A DNA stretch of 64,000 nt from Sideroxydans sp. CL21 (GCF_902459525.1 NZ_LR699166.1:1376501-1440500), one strand, 5' to 3'; shown: positions 36,041 to 46,289, numbered from the stretch's first letter. Notes: a model not told the origin generated them from the letters alone. Translations and numbers: made by a program.

Positions 36041-36946
36041 ATGAAAAAAATCGCCCTCAAGATCGATGTGGACACTTATCGCGGCACGCGCGAAGGTGTG
36101 CCGCGTCTGGTGGAAACGCTGCAACGCCACCATGCGCAAGCCAGTTTCTTTTTCTCCCTGGGGCCGGACCACACTGGGCGCGCGATCAAGCGCGTATTCC
36201 GTCCCGGTTTCATCGGCAAGGTGTCGCGCACCTCGGTGCTGGAACATTACGGTTTCAAGACGTTGATGTATGGGACTTTGCTGCCGGGACCCGACATCGG
36301 GCGTAACTGCGCGGACATCATGCGTAGCGTGCGAGATGCGGGTTTCGAGGTGGGCATCCATTGCTACGACCATATCCGCTGGCAGGATTATGTGGCCAAA
36401 AAAGGTGAAGGCTGGACCAGGCGCGAGATGCAGCGCGCGGTGGACCGTTTTACCGAGATATTCGGTGTGGCGCCCAAAGCGCATGCGGCGGCTGGCTGGC
36501 AGACCAATCGGCATGGCTTGCGGCAGACGCAGCACCTGGATTTCGATTACAGCTCGGATACGCGTGGCACGAGGCCGTTCATCCCGACCTGGGATGCCGA
36601 AATCATCGCCTGCCCGCAATTACCCACCACCTTGCCGACGCTGGACGAACTTATCGGGCGCGACGGCATTACCACCGAGAATGTTGCCCGGCATCTGCTG
36701 GACATCACAAGCAAACCCTCCGAGACGGGACATGTATATACCCTGCATGCCGAACTGGAAGGGCAGAAGTGGATGCCGATCTTTGAACAGCTATTGCAAG
36801 GCTGGCGCGAGCAGGGATATGACCTCGTCTCGATGCGCCAATATCTGCAAGAATTCAAACTAGCCGAGTTACCGCGTTATGCGGTCAAACCGGGAACAGT
36901 CGAAGGACGAAGTGGTATGCTGGCGGTGCAAAGCCCGAACAGTTAA
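36041..36946 (+). CDS. arnD: 4-deoxy-4-formamido-Ara-undecaprenyl-phosphate deformylase
   Basis: A 301-residue polysaccharide-deacetylase-type metalloenzyme. It begins with ALKIDVDTYRGTREGVPRLVE containing the motif aspartate, then HCYDHIRWQDY with histidine ligands, and DYSSDTRGTRPF. It removes the formyl group so ArnT receives the amino sugar. It is the last gene in the arn run, which together with ugd covers Ugd, ArnA (split), ArnB, ArnC, ArnD, ArnT and one ArnE-like protein. Confidence 0.92.
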   Translation: MKKIALKIDVDTYRGTREGVPRLVETLQRHHAQASFFFSLGPDHTGRAIKRVFRPGFIGKVSRTSVLEHYGFKTLMYGTLLPGPDIGRNCADIMRSVRDAGFEVGIHCYDHIRWQDYVAKKGEGWTRREMQRAVDRFTEIFGVAPKAHAAAGWQTNRHGLRQTQHLDFDYSSDTRGTRPFIPTWDAEIIACPQLPTTLPTLDELIGRDGITTENVARHLLDITSKPSETGHVYTLHAELEGQKWMPIFEQLLQGWREQGYDLVSMRQYLQEFKLAELPRYAVKPGTVEGRSGMLAVQSPNS

Positions 36947-37001
36947 AGATTCCGTCAAAAATGCCGCTATCTCCTGTGTTGGGCGTATTCGGGAGCGAGT
37001 T

Positions 37002-37853
37002 ATGCAACAGCAAAACGTGACAGGTTTGGAAGGATGGGTCGATTTTCTGACCGGAGCGGACATTCCGGTACTCAAGCAAACCGCTCGCGATCTCGCCACC
37101 CTGCGCGAAGACCAGAACAAACTCAGTGCACGCAGCGTCGCCCAGGTAATTGCGGTCGACCCGATGATGACGCTCAAGCTGCTGCGCTATCTCCAGTTAA
37201 ACAAACGCCGCAGCCAGACCAGTGAAGTGATGCAGGTCGAGCAGGCGCTCATCATGCTAGGCGTCGAAGCGTTTTTCAACAAGATACCCGCCAACCTGAC
37301 AGTACAGGATGCCCTTAAAGGACAGATGGATGCGCTCATTCATCTGTTGCACGGGGTACACCGTGCACATCGCGCTTCGGAATATGCCTACGACTGGGCA
37401 GTGAGGTTGAACGACTTGCACTACGAAGAAGTCCGCGTGGCGGCATTGCTGCACGATATTGCCGAAATGCTGATGTGGTGTTTCGAGCCACAGAAAATGA
37501 TGCAAATACGTTCTATCCAGCAACAGGACAAAACATTGCGCAGTCGCGCCGTGCAGGAACAGGTGCTGGGTTTTGCCCTGGCTGATCTGCAAAAGCTGCT
37601 GGTGCAAAAATGGGAGTTGCCGCAACTGTTGCTGACGCTGATGGACGATGCGAACGCCAATCAGCCGCGAGTGCGCAACGTCCAGCTGGCGGTCAATCTG
37701 GCCCGTCATTCCGCGAACGGCTGGGATGATGCAGCGCTTCCTGACGATTACAAGGATATCGGCGAGTTGTTACGCACATCCGCCGAGCAGGTGATGCTCA
37801 TCGTGGGTGCCGAGGCAGGCATCGTGTGCGACTTGAGCAAACCTCATGGATAA
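37002..37853 (+). CDS. HDOD-domain regulatory protein
   Basis: A 283-residue cytosolic protein. The HDOD core runs from about residue 20 to 220: LARSVAQVIAVDP-like LSARSVAQVIAVDPMMTLKL, then VEQALIMLGVEAF and the metal-like pair in VAALLHDIAEML. HDOD proteins act in chemotaxis, c-di-GMP or stress regulation and usually lack HD phosphohydrolase activity. ATG at 37002 follows GGGAGCGAG; upstream in-frame sequence overlaps arnD and is not homologous. It is followed 63 bases later by an HD-GYP gene. Confidence 0.85.
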   Translation: MQQQNVTGLEGWVDFLTGADIPVLKQTARDLATLREDQNKLSARSVAQVIAVDPMMTLKLLRYLQLNKRRSQTSEVMQVEQALIMLGVEAFFNKIPANLTVQDALKGQMDALIHLLHGVHRAHRASEYAYDWAVRLNDLHYEEVRVAALLHDIAEMLMWCFEPQKMMQIRSIQQQDKTLRSRAVQEQVLGFALADLQKLLVQKWELPQLLLTLMDDANANQPRVRNVQLAVNLARHSANGWDDAALPDDYKDIGELLRTSAEQVMLIVGAEAGIVCDLSKPHG

Positions 37854-37916
37854 TTTTTTCATTTCTACATCTTTCCAGATGTAAAAATCAAGCCATAAAG
37901 CACATGAGGTGCTGTC

Positions 37917-39554
37917 ATGAGCGACGCTGTAACGCAACTTCGTAGTGAACTGGCCGCGGCGCAACATGCCATCGCCGAATTGAGTGAGCTGATTGCCAGC
38001 CGCAGTGGCGGTCTGCACATCGGAGAGTCCGGACCGGACGGTCTGGAGAGCATGCGCAAGCAGATCGCACAGGCCCACCACGAATGGATAGCGGCGCTGG
38101 ATGCCGTTGATGATCCGATCTTTCTGCACGACAGGGAATTCCGCATTTTGCGCGCCAATCGGGCGTATCAACGGCATGCCGGTCTGCCTTTTGGCGAGTT
38201 CATCGGTCGTCCCTATTACGAAATATTCCCACGGATGGACGGGCCATTACCCGGCTGTCAGCATGTTCTGGAAGAAGAAATAGACAAGGACAATGAAGAT
38301 GAAATCGCCGTGGATGGCACGTTCTATCGTTCACGCGCTTTCCCTGTGCATAACGAGCAGGGAGAGTATCTGTTCAGCGTGCACAGCCTTGAAGATACGA
38401 CCGAGCGCAAAGAACATGAGCTTGCCATGCAACGTGCCAACCGTGCGTTGCGGACGATCAGTGCCGGCAATCAGGCGCTCATTCATGCAACGGAAGAAGG
38501 ACAATTGCTGCAGGACATGTGCGACGTCGCGGTGCAGGTCGGTGGCTACCGCATGGCGTGGATAGGCTATGCCCGTGACGATGCCGACAAGACGATAGAG
38601 CAGATGGCCCAGGCAGGTTTCGTCGAGGGCGGGCTGAACTTGTTGCCACTGACCTGGAGCAGGGAAGGACGCCAATTTTATCCCGCCGGGGATGCCATTA
38701 CCAGCGGCGAGCCCAAGGTAGTGCAGGATATCCTGTCTGAACCCGAAACAAACTTATGGCACGAAAATGCACGGCGTAACGGCTATGCGTCCTGCATTGC
38801 CTTGCCCCTGATGGATGGCAAGCGGGCATTCGGGGCATTGGTGCTTTTTGATCGCAAGGTGAATGTCTTCGATGCGGATGAGGTGGGGGTGCTGGAAGAG
38901 ATGTCGGGCGACCTCGCTTTCGGCATTCTTACGCTGCGCGTCAAGCTGGCGCATCGCGAACATGCGCAGCGCCTGCAAGATAACATGCTGCAAACCGTGG
39001 AAGCGATTGCCAGTATCGTCGAGATGCGCGACCCTTACACCTCCGGCCATCAGGCACGGGTGGCGGAACTGGCAAAGGAAATCGCAGGCCGGATGGGATT
39101 GCCGGAGGATCAGGTTCAAGCCATTCATCTGGCCGGATTGGTGCATGACCTTGGCAAGATACGCATCCCCGCTGAAATATTGAGCAAGCCGGGGAGGTTG
39201 GACGAGATCGAGTACAGCCTGATCAAGATGCACCCCCAAGCCGGTTATGACATTCTGAAGGGGATCGATTTTTCGTGGCCGATCGCACAGATGGTGCTGC
39301 AACACCATGAACGCATGGACGGATCCGGCTATCCGCAGGGATTGAAGGGCGACGAGATATTGCCGGGGGCGCGTATCCTGATCGTGGCAGATGTGGTCGA
39401 GGCGATGTCCTCGCACCGTCCCTATCGCCCGGGACTGGGGGTTCAAGCTGCACTTGAGGAAATCACCAAGTCACGCGGTGTTCGTTACGATCCACAAGTG
39501 GTGGATGCCTGCGTGGCGTTGTTCCGCGAACGCGGACATGTCTTCCGCAACTGA
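37917..39554 (+). CDS. PAS-GAF-HD-GYP c-di-GMP phosphodiesterase
   Basis: A 545-residue cytosolic sensor. An N-terminal coiled coil leads to a PAS domain (about 55-170), then a GAF domain (about 190-340), then HD-GYP (about 355-535). HD-GYP residues are complete: HQARVAELAKEIA, VHDLGKIRIP near residue 410, HPQAGYDIL, LQHHERMDGSGYPQGLKGDE. Active hydrolysis of c-di-GMP is therefore likely. Ligands for PAS and GAF are unknown. It follows the HDOD gene. Confidence 0.92.
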   Translation: MSDAVTQLRSELAAAQHAIAELSELIASRSGGLHIGESGPDGLESMRKQIAQAHHEWIAALDAVDDPIFLHDREFRILRANRAYQRHAGLPFGEFIGRPYYEIFPRMDGPLPGCQHVLEEEIDKDNEDEIAVDGTFYRSRAFPVHNEQGEYLFSVHSLEDTTERKEHELAMQRANRALRTISAGNQALIHATEEGQLLQDMCDVAVQVGGYRMAWIGYARDDADKTIEQMAQAGFVEGGLNLLPLTWSREGRQFYPAGDAITSGEPKVVQDILSEPETNLWHENARRNGYASCIALPLMDGKRAFGALVLFDRKVNVFDADEVGVLEEMSGDLAFGILTLRVKLAHREHAQRLQDNMLQTVEAIASIVEMRDPYTSGHQARVAELAKEIAGRMGLPEDQVQAIHLAGLVHDLGKIRIPAEILSKPGRLDEIEYSLIKMHPQAGYDILKGIDFSWPIAQMVLQHHERMDGSGYPQGLKGDEILPGARILIVADVVEAMSSHRPYRPGLGVQAALEEITKSRGVRYDPQVVDACVALFRERGHVFRN

Positions 39555-39588
39555 AGCGTCATCGCGGCGGCTAAACAGAATCGGCCGT

Positions 39589-40755
39589 TTAGTCCTTGCC
39601 GAACAAATCGCGACTGTAAACCTTGTCAGCCACGTCCCGGATGTCGTCGGTAATGCGATTGGCAACGATGACGTCGGACTCTTTCTTGAATTGAGCCAAG
39701 TCATTCACCACTCTGGAGCGGAAAAACTCTGTCTCATGCAGCGCGGGTTCATAGACGATGACCTCGATACCCTTGGCCTTGATGCGTTTCATGATGCCCT
39801 GGATGCTCGAGGAGCGGAAGTTGTCCGACCCGCTCTTCATGACCAGGCGGTGTATGCCGACGACCTTTGGGTTGCGCTTTACAATGCTTTGCGCGATGAA
39901 ATCCTTGCGCGTCGTGTTGGATTCGACGATGGCATGGATCAGGTTTTGCGGGACATCCTGATAGTTGGCGAGCAGTTGCTTTGTGTCTTTGGGCAGACAG
40001 TAGCCGCCGTAACCGAACGAAGGATTGTTGTAGTGATCTCCGATGCGCGGGTCGAGGCTTACGCCTTGGATGATCTGTTTGGTATCCAAGCCATGAGTAG
40101 CCGCGTAGGTGTCCAGCTCGTTGAAATAAGCCACGCGCATGGCCAGGTAGGTGTTGGCGAAGAGCTTGATTGCCTCGGCCTCGGTGGAGTCGGTAAACAG
40201 CACCTGAATATTTTGCTTGATTGCGCCCTGCTTGAGCAGGTTGGCAAAAATCTCCGCGCGCTTGGAACGTTCGCCCACCACGATGCGTGAAGGGTGCAGG
40301 TTGTCGTACAGCGCTTTGCCTTCGCGCAGGAATTCGGGCGAGAAGATCAGGTTGTCGCACTTCATTTGCTGCCTGAGCTTGGCCGTGTAACCTACGGGAA
40401 TGGTCGACTTGATGATCATCACCGCCTGCGGGTTGATGCTCTGCACGTCCCTGATCACCGCCTCGATGGACTTGGTGTTGAAGTAGTTGGTTTCGGGATC
40501 GTAATCGGTGGGCGTGGCGATGATGACGTATTCCGCACCGGTGTAGGCTTCGCGCTTGTCCAGCGTGGCTTTGAAATTGAGTTTTTTGTGCGCCAGGTAG
40601 TCCTCGATTTCCACATCCTCGATGGGCGACTGCTTGCGATTGAGCATCTCCACCTTTTCCGGAACGATGTCGATGGCCACGACTTCGTTGTGCTGGGCAA
40701 GCAGAATGGCGTTGGAAAGGCCTACGTAACCGGTACCGGCAATGGCAATTTTCAT
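39589..40755 (-). CDS. ugd: UDP-glucose 6-dehydrogenase
   Basis: A 388-residue enzyme making UDP-glucuronate from UDP-glucose with two NAD. The N-terminal Rossmann motif is [17 protein letters not shown], and the catalytic cysteine sits in [23 protein letters not shown] is the sugar-binding stretch. The length is the short bacterial type. It feeds the arn pathway encoded 3-11 kb to the left, though it is on the opposite strand and separately transcribed. Confidence 0.96.
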   Translation of the reverse strand: MKIAIAGTGYVGLSNAILLAQHNEVVAIDIVPEKVEMLNRKQSPIEDVEIEDYLAHKKLNFKATLDKREAYTGAEYVIIATPTDYDPETNYFNTKSIEAVIRDVQSINPQAVMIIKSTIPVGYTAKLRQQMKCDNLIFSPEFLREGKALYDNLHPSRIVVGERSKRAEIFANLLKQGAIKQNIQVLFTDSTEAEAIKLFANTYLAMRVAYFNELDTYAATHGLDTKQIIQGVSLDPRIGDHYNNPSFGYGGYCLPKDTKQLLANYQDVPQNLIHAIVESNTTRKDFIAQSIVKRNPKVVGIHRLVMKSGSDNFRSSSIQGIMKRIKAKGIEVIVYEPALHETEFFRSRVVNDLAQFKKESDVIVANRITDDIRDVADKVYSRDLFGKD

Positions 40756-40824
40756 GGATTGAATGTTGGCGTCATGTAAATATGATGGCGCGCATTATAC
40801 GCGATGCCGCATTACAGACATCTT

Positions 40825-41214
40825 TCAGGCATTTGACAGCGCTCTTTCGATCTTGATATCCGCTTCGGCAGCCAATGCGGTCAGCTTGGCGTCGCCCAGT
40901 ACTTTCATCATGCTGGTCGGCTTGATGAATTCGACCGACATCTTGCCGGGGACAACTTCGCGTATCACTGCATTGCAAGGCAGTAGGCTCGCCACATCGC
41001 TGTTTGCGGTATACGCCTCGTAGGCCAGGTTCGGGTTGCACGCCCCGAGGATCACGGTGGGGATGACGTCCTTGCCGGTCTTCTCCTTGATCTTGCTGTG
41101 CATGTCGATGCGGGTGAGGATGCCGAAACCTTCGGCAGCAAGTGCTTTTGTCGCACGTTCGACGGTATGGTCCAGGGTGTCGTTGATTATTCGTTTGAAA
41201 TTGATGGTGCTCAT
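40825..41214 (-). CDS. DUF302-domain protein
   Basis: A 129-residue single-domain protein with typical DUF302 features: DHTVERATKALAAEGFGILT, IDMHSKIKEKTGKD, ILGACNPNLAYEAY, PCNAVIREV. The domain's function is not established. ATG at 41214 is preferred to 41220: the GGAGA ribosome site sits only two bases before the outer ATG but seven before the inner one. Transcribed alone. Confidence 0.88.
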   Translation of the reverse strand: MSTINFKRIINDTLDHTVERATKALAAEGFGILTRIDMHSKIKEKTGKDVIPTVILGACNPNLAYEAYTANSDVASLLPCNAVIREVVPGKMSVEFIKPTSMMKVLGDAKLTALAAEADIKIERALSNA

Positions 41215-41288
41215 ATCCATTCTCCTGAAGGAATCAAGCGCCCATCATAGGCCAAATACCTGTGCGGCAATACAGCCACGTAATCAGG

Positions 41289-41801
41289 TCATTCCTTGCG
41301 TGCAAGCGCAGCTTGATAAAGTGCCAGATCGCTATCCAAATAGCAGCAGAAGATCACTTCCCGTAAGGAACAGGGCGTGCGCAGGAAATCGCGAACTGCC
41401 GCAATCGCCACCTCGCATGCCTGTTCCGGTGGATAACCATAAACGCCCGTGCTGATGCATGGAAAAGCGATGCTGGAAAGCTGTTGTGCGGCGGCGAGGG
41501 CAAGGCTTTCGCGGTAGCAGGAGGCCAGCAGCTTCGCTTCGTTCTGGTTACCGCCTTGCCACACCGGCCCCACGGTATGGATGACGAATTTGGCCGGTAA
41601 TTTGTAACCGCGCGTCAGCCGTGCTTGCCCGGTCGGACAGCCGCCCAGCGTGCGGCATTCCTCCAACAGCCCGGGGCCGGCGGTGCGATGAATCGCACCA
41701 TCGACTCCGCCTCCACCAAGCAGCGACGAATTTGCTGCGTTGATGATGGCGTCGATGTTGAGTTGGGTGATGTCGGCTTGGATGGCGCGGAGGGTGGTCA
41801 T
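41289..41801 (-). CDS. Macro-domain O-acetyl-ADP-ribose deacetylase
   Basis: A 170-residue single macro domain of the YmdB/MacroD type. Signature residues include [29 protein letters not shown] (read in two parts: [10 protein letters not shown] and [14 protein letters not shown]), and [12 protein letters not shown], which contacts the distal ribose and diphosphate. It removes acetyl or ADP-ribose groups from substrates such as O-acetyl-ADP-ribose. No partner gene is adjacent. Confidence 0.93.
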   Translation of the reverse strand: MTTLRAIQADITQLNIDAIINAANSSLLGGGGVDGAIHRTAGPGLLEECRTLGGCPTGQARLTRGYKLPAKFVIHTVGPVWQGGNQNEAKLLASCYRESLALAAAQQLSSIAFPCISTGVYGYPPEQACEVAIAAVRDFLRTPCSLREVIFCCYLDSDLALYQAALARKE

Positions 41802-41836
41802 GGTGTACTTCGGTGCGGTGGCGGAAAACTAATTAG

Positions 41837-41863
41837 GGTGCAATAAGCGTAGCGCATTGCACC
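41837..41863. repeat. Short palindromic repeat (GGTGCAAT type)
   Basis: GGTGCAAT and ATTGCACC flank AAGCGTAGCGC. Elements of this form recur in many proteobacterial genomes between genes. It lies in the 146-base gap between the macro-domain gene and miaA. Confidence 0.7.
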
Positions 41864-41947
41864 GAATGTTGGGGATGAATTCGGCACAATGACCGCTAAT
41901 TATTTTTCGGAGGATCTTCCACTCTTGGGCTTTGCGCCTTACGAGAG

Positions 41948-42883
41948 CTAATTTAGCTTGTTAGTCAGGATATCGAGCACTGTCTGTGCCAGTCCCGGTG
42001 CAAGGCAATCCAGTTCGATGATGTCCGGCGTTGAACGCAGCCACGTGAGTTGGCGTTTCGCCAATTGTCGTGTGGCCGCGATTCCTTTCTCCATCAGCTC
42101 TGCTTCCGTGATCTCTCCCTCGAGAAATTCCCAAGCCTGCCTGTAGCCGACGCAACGCATCGAGGTCATGTCGCGGTGCAGCGGAAATTTCTCACGCAGC
42201 CCGTGCAGCTCATCCAGCAAACCTTGCTTCAGCATATCTGTAAAGCGCGAAGCGATGCGCTGGTGCAGCACGGCGCGGTCAGAGGGGATCAGCGCGATGG
42301 GCAGGATGCGGTAGGGTAACGGGTTTTGTTCCTGCTGTTTGATAAGCACCGACATCGGTTGTCCGCTGAGACGATAGATTTCCATCGCGCGCTGGATGCG
42401 TTGCGTGTCGGTGGAGTGGAGGCGGGCGGCGGTTTCGGCATCGACCTTGGCCAGCTTGGCATGCAGGTGTTCGATGCCGTGTTGGGCGATCTCGGCATCC
42501 AGTTCGGCGCGCAACGCGGCGTCGGCTTGCGGCAATGGACTCAATCCTTCGCGCAGTGCCTTGAAGTACAGCATGGTGCCGCCGACCAGCAACGGAATCT
42601 TGCCGCGCGCGGTGATGTCGGCCATCAGGCGCAGCGCGTCATGGCGGAACGCGGCGGCGGAATACGCTTCGGTCGGGGCTATGATGTCGATCAGGTGGTG
42701 CGGCGCGCGGGCGAGGGTCGCGGCATCCGGCTTGGCGGTGCCGATATCCATATCGCGGAACACCAGGGCGGAATCGACGCTGATGAGTTCCACCGGAAGT
42801 TTTTGCACCAGTTCCACGGCGACGCCGGTTTTTCCACTGGCGGTGGGGCCCATCAGGAAGATGGCAGGTGGGCGCGAGTTCAT
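41948..42883 (-). CDS. miaA: tRNA dimethylallyltransferase
   Basis: A 311-residue enzyme that prenylates adenine 37 of tRNAs reading UNN codons. The P-loop [17 protein letters not shown], the [17 protein letters not shown] segment, and HHLIDI are all present, with [11 protein letters not shown] for substrate binding. Its start overlaps the MFS stop (ATGA). Usually miaA follows mutL directly; here a transporter gene sits between them. Confidence 0.96.
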   Translation of the reverse strand: MNSRPPAIFLMGPTASGKTGVAVELVQKLPVELISVDSALVFRDMDIGTAKPDAATLARAPHHLIDIIAPTEAYSAAAFRHDALRLMADITARGKIPLLVGGTMLYFKALREGLSPLPQADAALRAELDAEIAQHGIEHLHAKLAKVDAETAARLHSTDTQRIQRAMEIYRLSGQPMSVLIKQQEQNPLPYRILPIALIPSDRAVLHQRIASRFTDMLKQGLLDELHGLREKFPLHRDMTSMRCVGYRQAWEFLEGEITEAELMEKGIAATRQLAKRQLTWLRSTPDIIELDCLAPGLAQTVLDILTNKLN

Positions 42884-44199
42884 GCCAGGTCCCGGTCACG
42901 CGTTTCACGCAATGCCAGCGCGGCCAGCACACTGATTGCCGCTGCGACCGAGATATATCCCCCCACCCAGGCGAGACCGCCATGCTGCACCAGTTGCTGC
43001 GCGAGGTAAGGCGCCAGCGATGCGCCGAGGATGCCGCCCAGATTGTAGGCCGCACCTGCGCCGGTATAGCGCACAGATGTCGGGAACAGTTCCGGTAGCA
43101 GCGCCCCCATCGGTGCAAACGTCGCACCCATCAGGAACAATTCGAGGCTCAGGAACGCGGTGATCAATATCGGTGAACCGCTGCCCAGCATTGGCGCCAT
43201 CAGGAAACCGGATAGCAAAGCGGCACTGCCCGCGATCAGCAATACGGGGCGGCGACCATAACGATCGCCAGCCCAGGCGGACAGTGGTGTGGCTGCCGCC
43301 ATGAAGACGACGGCTATGCACAGCATGCCAAGGAAATGCGGGCGCGGGATGTGGAGCGAAGTGACGCCGTAGCTCAATGAGAACACCGTGGCGATATAGA
43401 ACAGCGCGTAACACACCACCATGGTCAAGGCACCGAGGATCAGCGGTTTGGTGTGATGGGCGAACAACTCCGACAGCGGCAGCTTGACCTGCTGGTGCGA
43501 CCGCAATGCCTTTGCGAACACGGGCGTCTCTTCCAGCTTCAACCGCACATAAAGCCCGATGACCACCAGCACCGCACTGGCAAGGAACGGGATGCGCCAG
43601 CCCCACGCGCGGAACTGGGTGTCGTCAAGAAATTGCGACAGCAACAGGAAACTGCCGACCGCAAACAGGAAACCGACGGGAGGCCCGAGTTGCGGGAACA
43701 TGCCAAACCAGCCGCGCTTGCCCTTGGGTGCATATTCCGCCGCCAGCAAGGCCGCGCCGCCCCATTCGCCGCCGAGGCCGATACCCTGGCCGAAACGCAA
43801 CAAGCACAGCAGCGCAGGCGCGAGCCAGCCGACGGCTTCATAGCTCGGTAGCACGCCGATGAGCGTGGTGGAGAGGCCCATCACCAACAGCGAAGCCACC
43901 AGCGTCGTCTTGCGCCCGATGCGGTCGCCAAAGTGACCGAACAGCAGCGCGCCGAAAGGGCGCGCGATGAAGGCGATGCCGAAGGTAAGAAAGGCATTCA
44001 GCGCCTGCACTGCCGGATCGCTGTTGGGAAAAAATACCGGACCGATCACCATCGCCACGGCAAGGCCGTAGATGTAGAAATCGTAGAACTCGATGGCGGT
44101 GCCGATGAAACTGGCGAAGGCGATGCGCGCGGTGGAGAAGGATTCAGGATGCGGGATACAGGATTCAGTGGGGGCGGTGGTATTCAATGATTTGTTCAT
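42880..44199 (-). CDS. MFS transporter, MHS (metabolite:H+ symporter) type
   Basis: A 439-residue membrane protein with about 12 helices. After an unusual polar N-terminus comes the family signature [21 protein letters not shown], the loop [14 protein letters not shown], and [20 protein letters not shown], as in shikimate, proline or dicarboxylate symporters. The substrate cannot be told. The N-terminus ([12 protein letters not shown]) is encoded by one arm of an inverted repeat (44140-44168). ATG at 44199 is used; the upstream frame crosses the other arm and is not homologous. Confidence 0.88.
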   Translation of the reverse strand: MNKSLNTTAPTESCIPHPESFSTARIAFASFIGTAIEFYDFYIYGLAVAMVIGPVFFPNSDPAVQALNAFLTFGIAFIARPFGALLFGHFGDRIGRKTTLVASLLVMGLSTTLIGVLPSYEAVGWLAPALLCLLRFGQGIGLGGEWGGAALLAAEYAPKGKRGWFGMFPQLGPPVGFLFAVGSFLLLSQFLDDTQFRAWGWRIPFLASAVLVVIGLYVRLKLEETPVFAKALRSHQQVKLPLSELFAHHTKPLILGALTMVVCYALFYIATVFSLSYGVTSLHIPRPHFLGMLCIAVVFMAAATPLSAWAGDRYGRRPVLLIAGSAALLSGFLMAPMLGSGSPILITAFLSLELFLMGATFAPMGALLPELFPTSVRYTGAGAAYNLGGILGASLAPYLAQQLVQHGGLAWVGGYISVAAAISVLAALALRETRDRDLA

Positions 44200-44250
44200 G
44201 GCTCTAATTCGGTATGGTTGTCTGAATCCTGTGTCCTGCATCCCGAATCC
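44140..44250. repeat. 29-base inverted repeat around the MFS start
   Basis: The left arm 44140-44168 (GGATTCAGGATGCGGGATAC and onward) and right arm 44222-44250 (CTGAATCCTGTGTCCTGCAT and onward) are complementary at 26 of 29 positions. The left arm lies in the MFS coding sequence; the right arm fills the gap up to the mutL stop codon. Confidence 0.85.
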
Positions 44251-46052
44251 TATGTTCCGCGCATGAACATCGCGTCCAGCTCCGCCAGCGTGACCTGGAA
44301 CCAGGTGGGCCGCCCATGGTTGCATTGGTCGGCGCGCTCGGTCTGCTCCATCTCGCGCAGGATGGCGTTCATTTCGGGGAGACTTAGTTGCTGGTTGGCG
44401 CGCACGGCGGAATGGCAGGCGAGCGTGGCGAGCAGTTCGTTGCGGCGTTCGGTGAGGGCACGGCTCGCGCCGAACTCGCGCAGTTCGTGCAGCACTTCGC
44501 GTGCGGCCGCTTCGGCTCGGGCTTGCTTGAGCATGGCCGGCATGGCGCGCACGGCCAGCGTGTTGGTCGAGATCGGGGCGAGTTCGAAACCCAGCTGGTG
44601 CAAGGCTTCCTGTTCTTCCTCGGCGGTGGCGATATCCAGCGTGTCGGCACTGAACGTTACCGGGATCAGCAAGGGTTGTGTCGGCATCTGCTGCCGGTCG
44701 AAGGCGACCTTCAGTTTCTCGTACACGATGCGTTCATGTGCCGCATGCATATCCACGACGATGAGACCTTGCTGGTTCTGCGCGAGGATATAGATGCCCG
44801 AGAGTTGGCCGAGGGCGAAGCCGAGCGGGTGTTCAACTGCGGGAAGGGGGAAAGGAGAAGAGGGAAGGGTAGCGTCAAAAGCAGGTGCGGTATTACCCTT
44901 CTCTCTTCCCTCATCTCCCTTCTCCGTTAGAGATTCCCATAAACGATAACTGGCTTGTTGTTGCGCCACGCCGAAAGGAATGCGTTGCTGCTGCATCGGA
45001 ACAAACGAGTTGCCCGGCTTATTTTCTGGAGCTGCAATAATCGCTGGTGCCGGGGCCGATTCCTGCATAGTTGCGCTCAACGCATCCTGCAAAGCATGGA
45101 ACACGAACTGGTGGATGCCCTGGCTTTCGCGAAAGCGCACTTCGCTCTTGGCCGGATGCACATTCACGTCCACCTGCTCCGGCGGCACCTCGATGAACAA
45201 CACGAAAGCGGGGTGGCGCTGGTGGTGCAGGATGTCCTGATAGGCCTGGCGCACGGCGTGCATCAGCACCTTGTCGCGCACGAAACGGCCGTTGACGAAG
45301 AAATATTGTTCGTCGCGCGTGGAGCGTGAATAGGCGGGCAGGGCGGCGATGCCGTAGAGGTGCAGTGCGCCGATCTGGCGTTCCACATTGACGGCGTGCT
45401 GGCCGAATTCTGAGCCGAGGATGGCGGTGATGCGCTGCTGCATGTTCTGTGCGGGAAGCTGCCACACCATGCGGTCATTGTGCTGCAACGTGAACGCCAC
45501 ATCCGGCCGTGACAGTGCGATGCGCTTGAAGGTCTCTTCGCACCAGGCGAATTCGGTGCTTTCGCTCTTCAGGAACTTGCGCCGCGCGGGCGTATTGAAA
45601 TACAGCTCGCGTATCTCGACGCTGGTGCCGTGGGCGTGCGCTGCAGGCGCGGCAGCGCTTTGCGTGCCGTCGGCAGCCTCGATCTTCCAGGCATGAGCTG
45701 CGTCGGCATTGCGGCTGGTCAGCGTGACCTGTGCCACTGCCGCCATGCTGGCCAGCGCTTCACCGCGAAACCCCATGCTGGCCACGCGTTGCAAGTCGTC
45801 GAGCGAGGCGATCTTGCTGGTGGCATGGCGCATCAGCGCCAACGGCAACTGCTCCGGCGCGATGCCGCCGCCGTTGTCGCGCACTCTCAACAGTTTGATT
45901 CCGCCACTTTCCAACTGCACTGCAATGTCCGTCGCGCCTGCATCCAGGCTGTTCTCCAGCAATTCTTTCAGCGCCGAAGCGGGGCGTTCGATCACCTCGC
46001 CGGCGGCGATCTGGTTGATGAGCAGGTCGGGGAGCAACTGGATGGAAGACAT
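44250..46052 (-). CDS. mutL: DNA mismatch repair protein MutL
   Basis: A 600-residue protein. The N-terminal GHKL ATPase shows LLENSLDAGATDI, RVRDNGGGI, ATSKIASLDDL and GFRGEALASM. The C-terminal domain has DMHAAHERIVYE, fitting the endonuclease motif DQHA(x)2E(x)4E with Met for Gln, as expected in organisms without MutH. The linker (about 375-410) contains the low-complexity stretch TEKGDEGREKG and LPSSPFPLP, encoded by the two arms of an inverted repeat (44841-44925). Frame is intact. Confidence 0.95.
   Translation of the reverse strand: MSSIQLLPDLLINQIAAGEVIERPASALKELLENSLDAGATDIAVQLESGGIKLLRVRDNGGGIAPEQLPLALMRHATSKIASLDDLQRVASMGFRGEALASMAAVAQVTLTSRNADAAHAWKIEAADGTQSAAAPAAHAHGTSVEIRELYFNTPARRKFLKSESTEFAWCEETFKRIALSRPDVAFTLQHNDRMVWQLPAQNMQQRITAILGSEFGQHAVNVERQIGALHLYGIAALPAYSRSTRDEQYFFVNGRFVRDKVLMHAVRQAYQDILHHQRHPAFVLFIEVPPEQVDVNVHPAKSEVRFRESQGIHQFVFHALQDALSATMQESAPAPAIIAAPENKPGNSFVPMQQQRIPFGVAQQQASYRLWESLTEKGDEGREKGNTAPAFDATLPSSPFPLPAVEHPLGFALGQLSGIYILAQNQQGLIVVDMHAAHERIVYEKLKVAFDRQQMPTQPLLIPVTFSADTLDIATAEEEQEALHQLGFELAPISTNTLAVRAMPAMLKQARAEAAAREVLHELREFGASRALTERRNELLATLACHSAVRANQQLSLPEMNAILREMEQTERADQCNHGRPTWFQVTLAELDAMFMRGT
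44841..44925. repeat. Imperfect inverted repeat inside the mutL linker
   Basis: The purine-rich left arm (44841-44871, starts GGGAAGGGGGAAAGG) and pyrimidine-rich right arm (44894-44925, ends CATCTCCCTTCTCC) are imperfect complements. They are read in frame within mutL and encode Gly/Glu/Lys-rich and Ser/Pro-rich linker residues. Confidence 0.75.
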
Positions 46053-46289
46053 GTTGCGGATTATAGCGGATAGGTCGAGACGGAATTTTGAAGTTCAGGC
46101 AATGCGTGCGACTGAAGACAAATTGCCGTGCCGCGGGTGCGACAAAATGACGCGCGACAATATGCCACATTCCCGCATATGAGACAGGGTTTTGGTATCT
46201 GTCCGGATTGATCGCGAGCAAATACATGCAACTTCTGACCGAACTGAACGCTGCAAGGTAGCGACAGGCATTTTAAAAAACTGACGAGG

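Noticed and set aside
37002-37853. HDOD protein as an active HD phosphohydrolase
   Set aside because: HD-type metal ligands are incomplete; only the HDOD fold is supported.
46119-46180. CRGC-containing plus-strand stretch resembling part of a SelD-like protein
   Set aside because: Too short and without flanking homology; likely coincidence.
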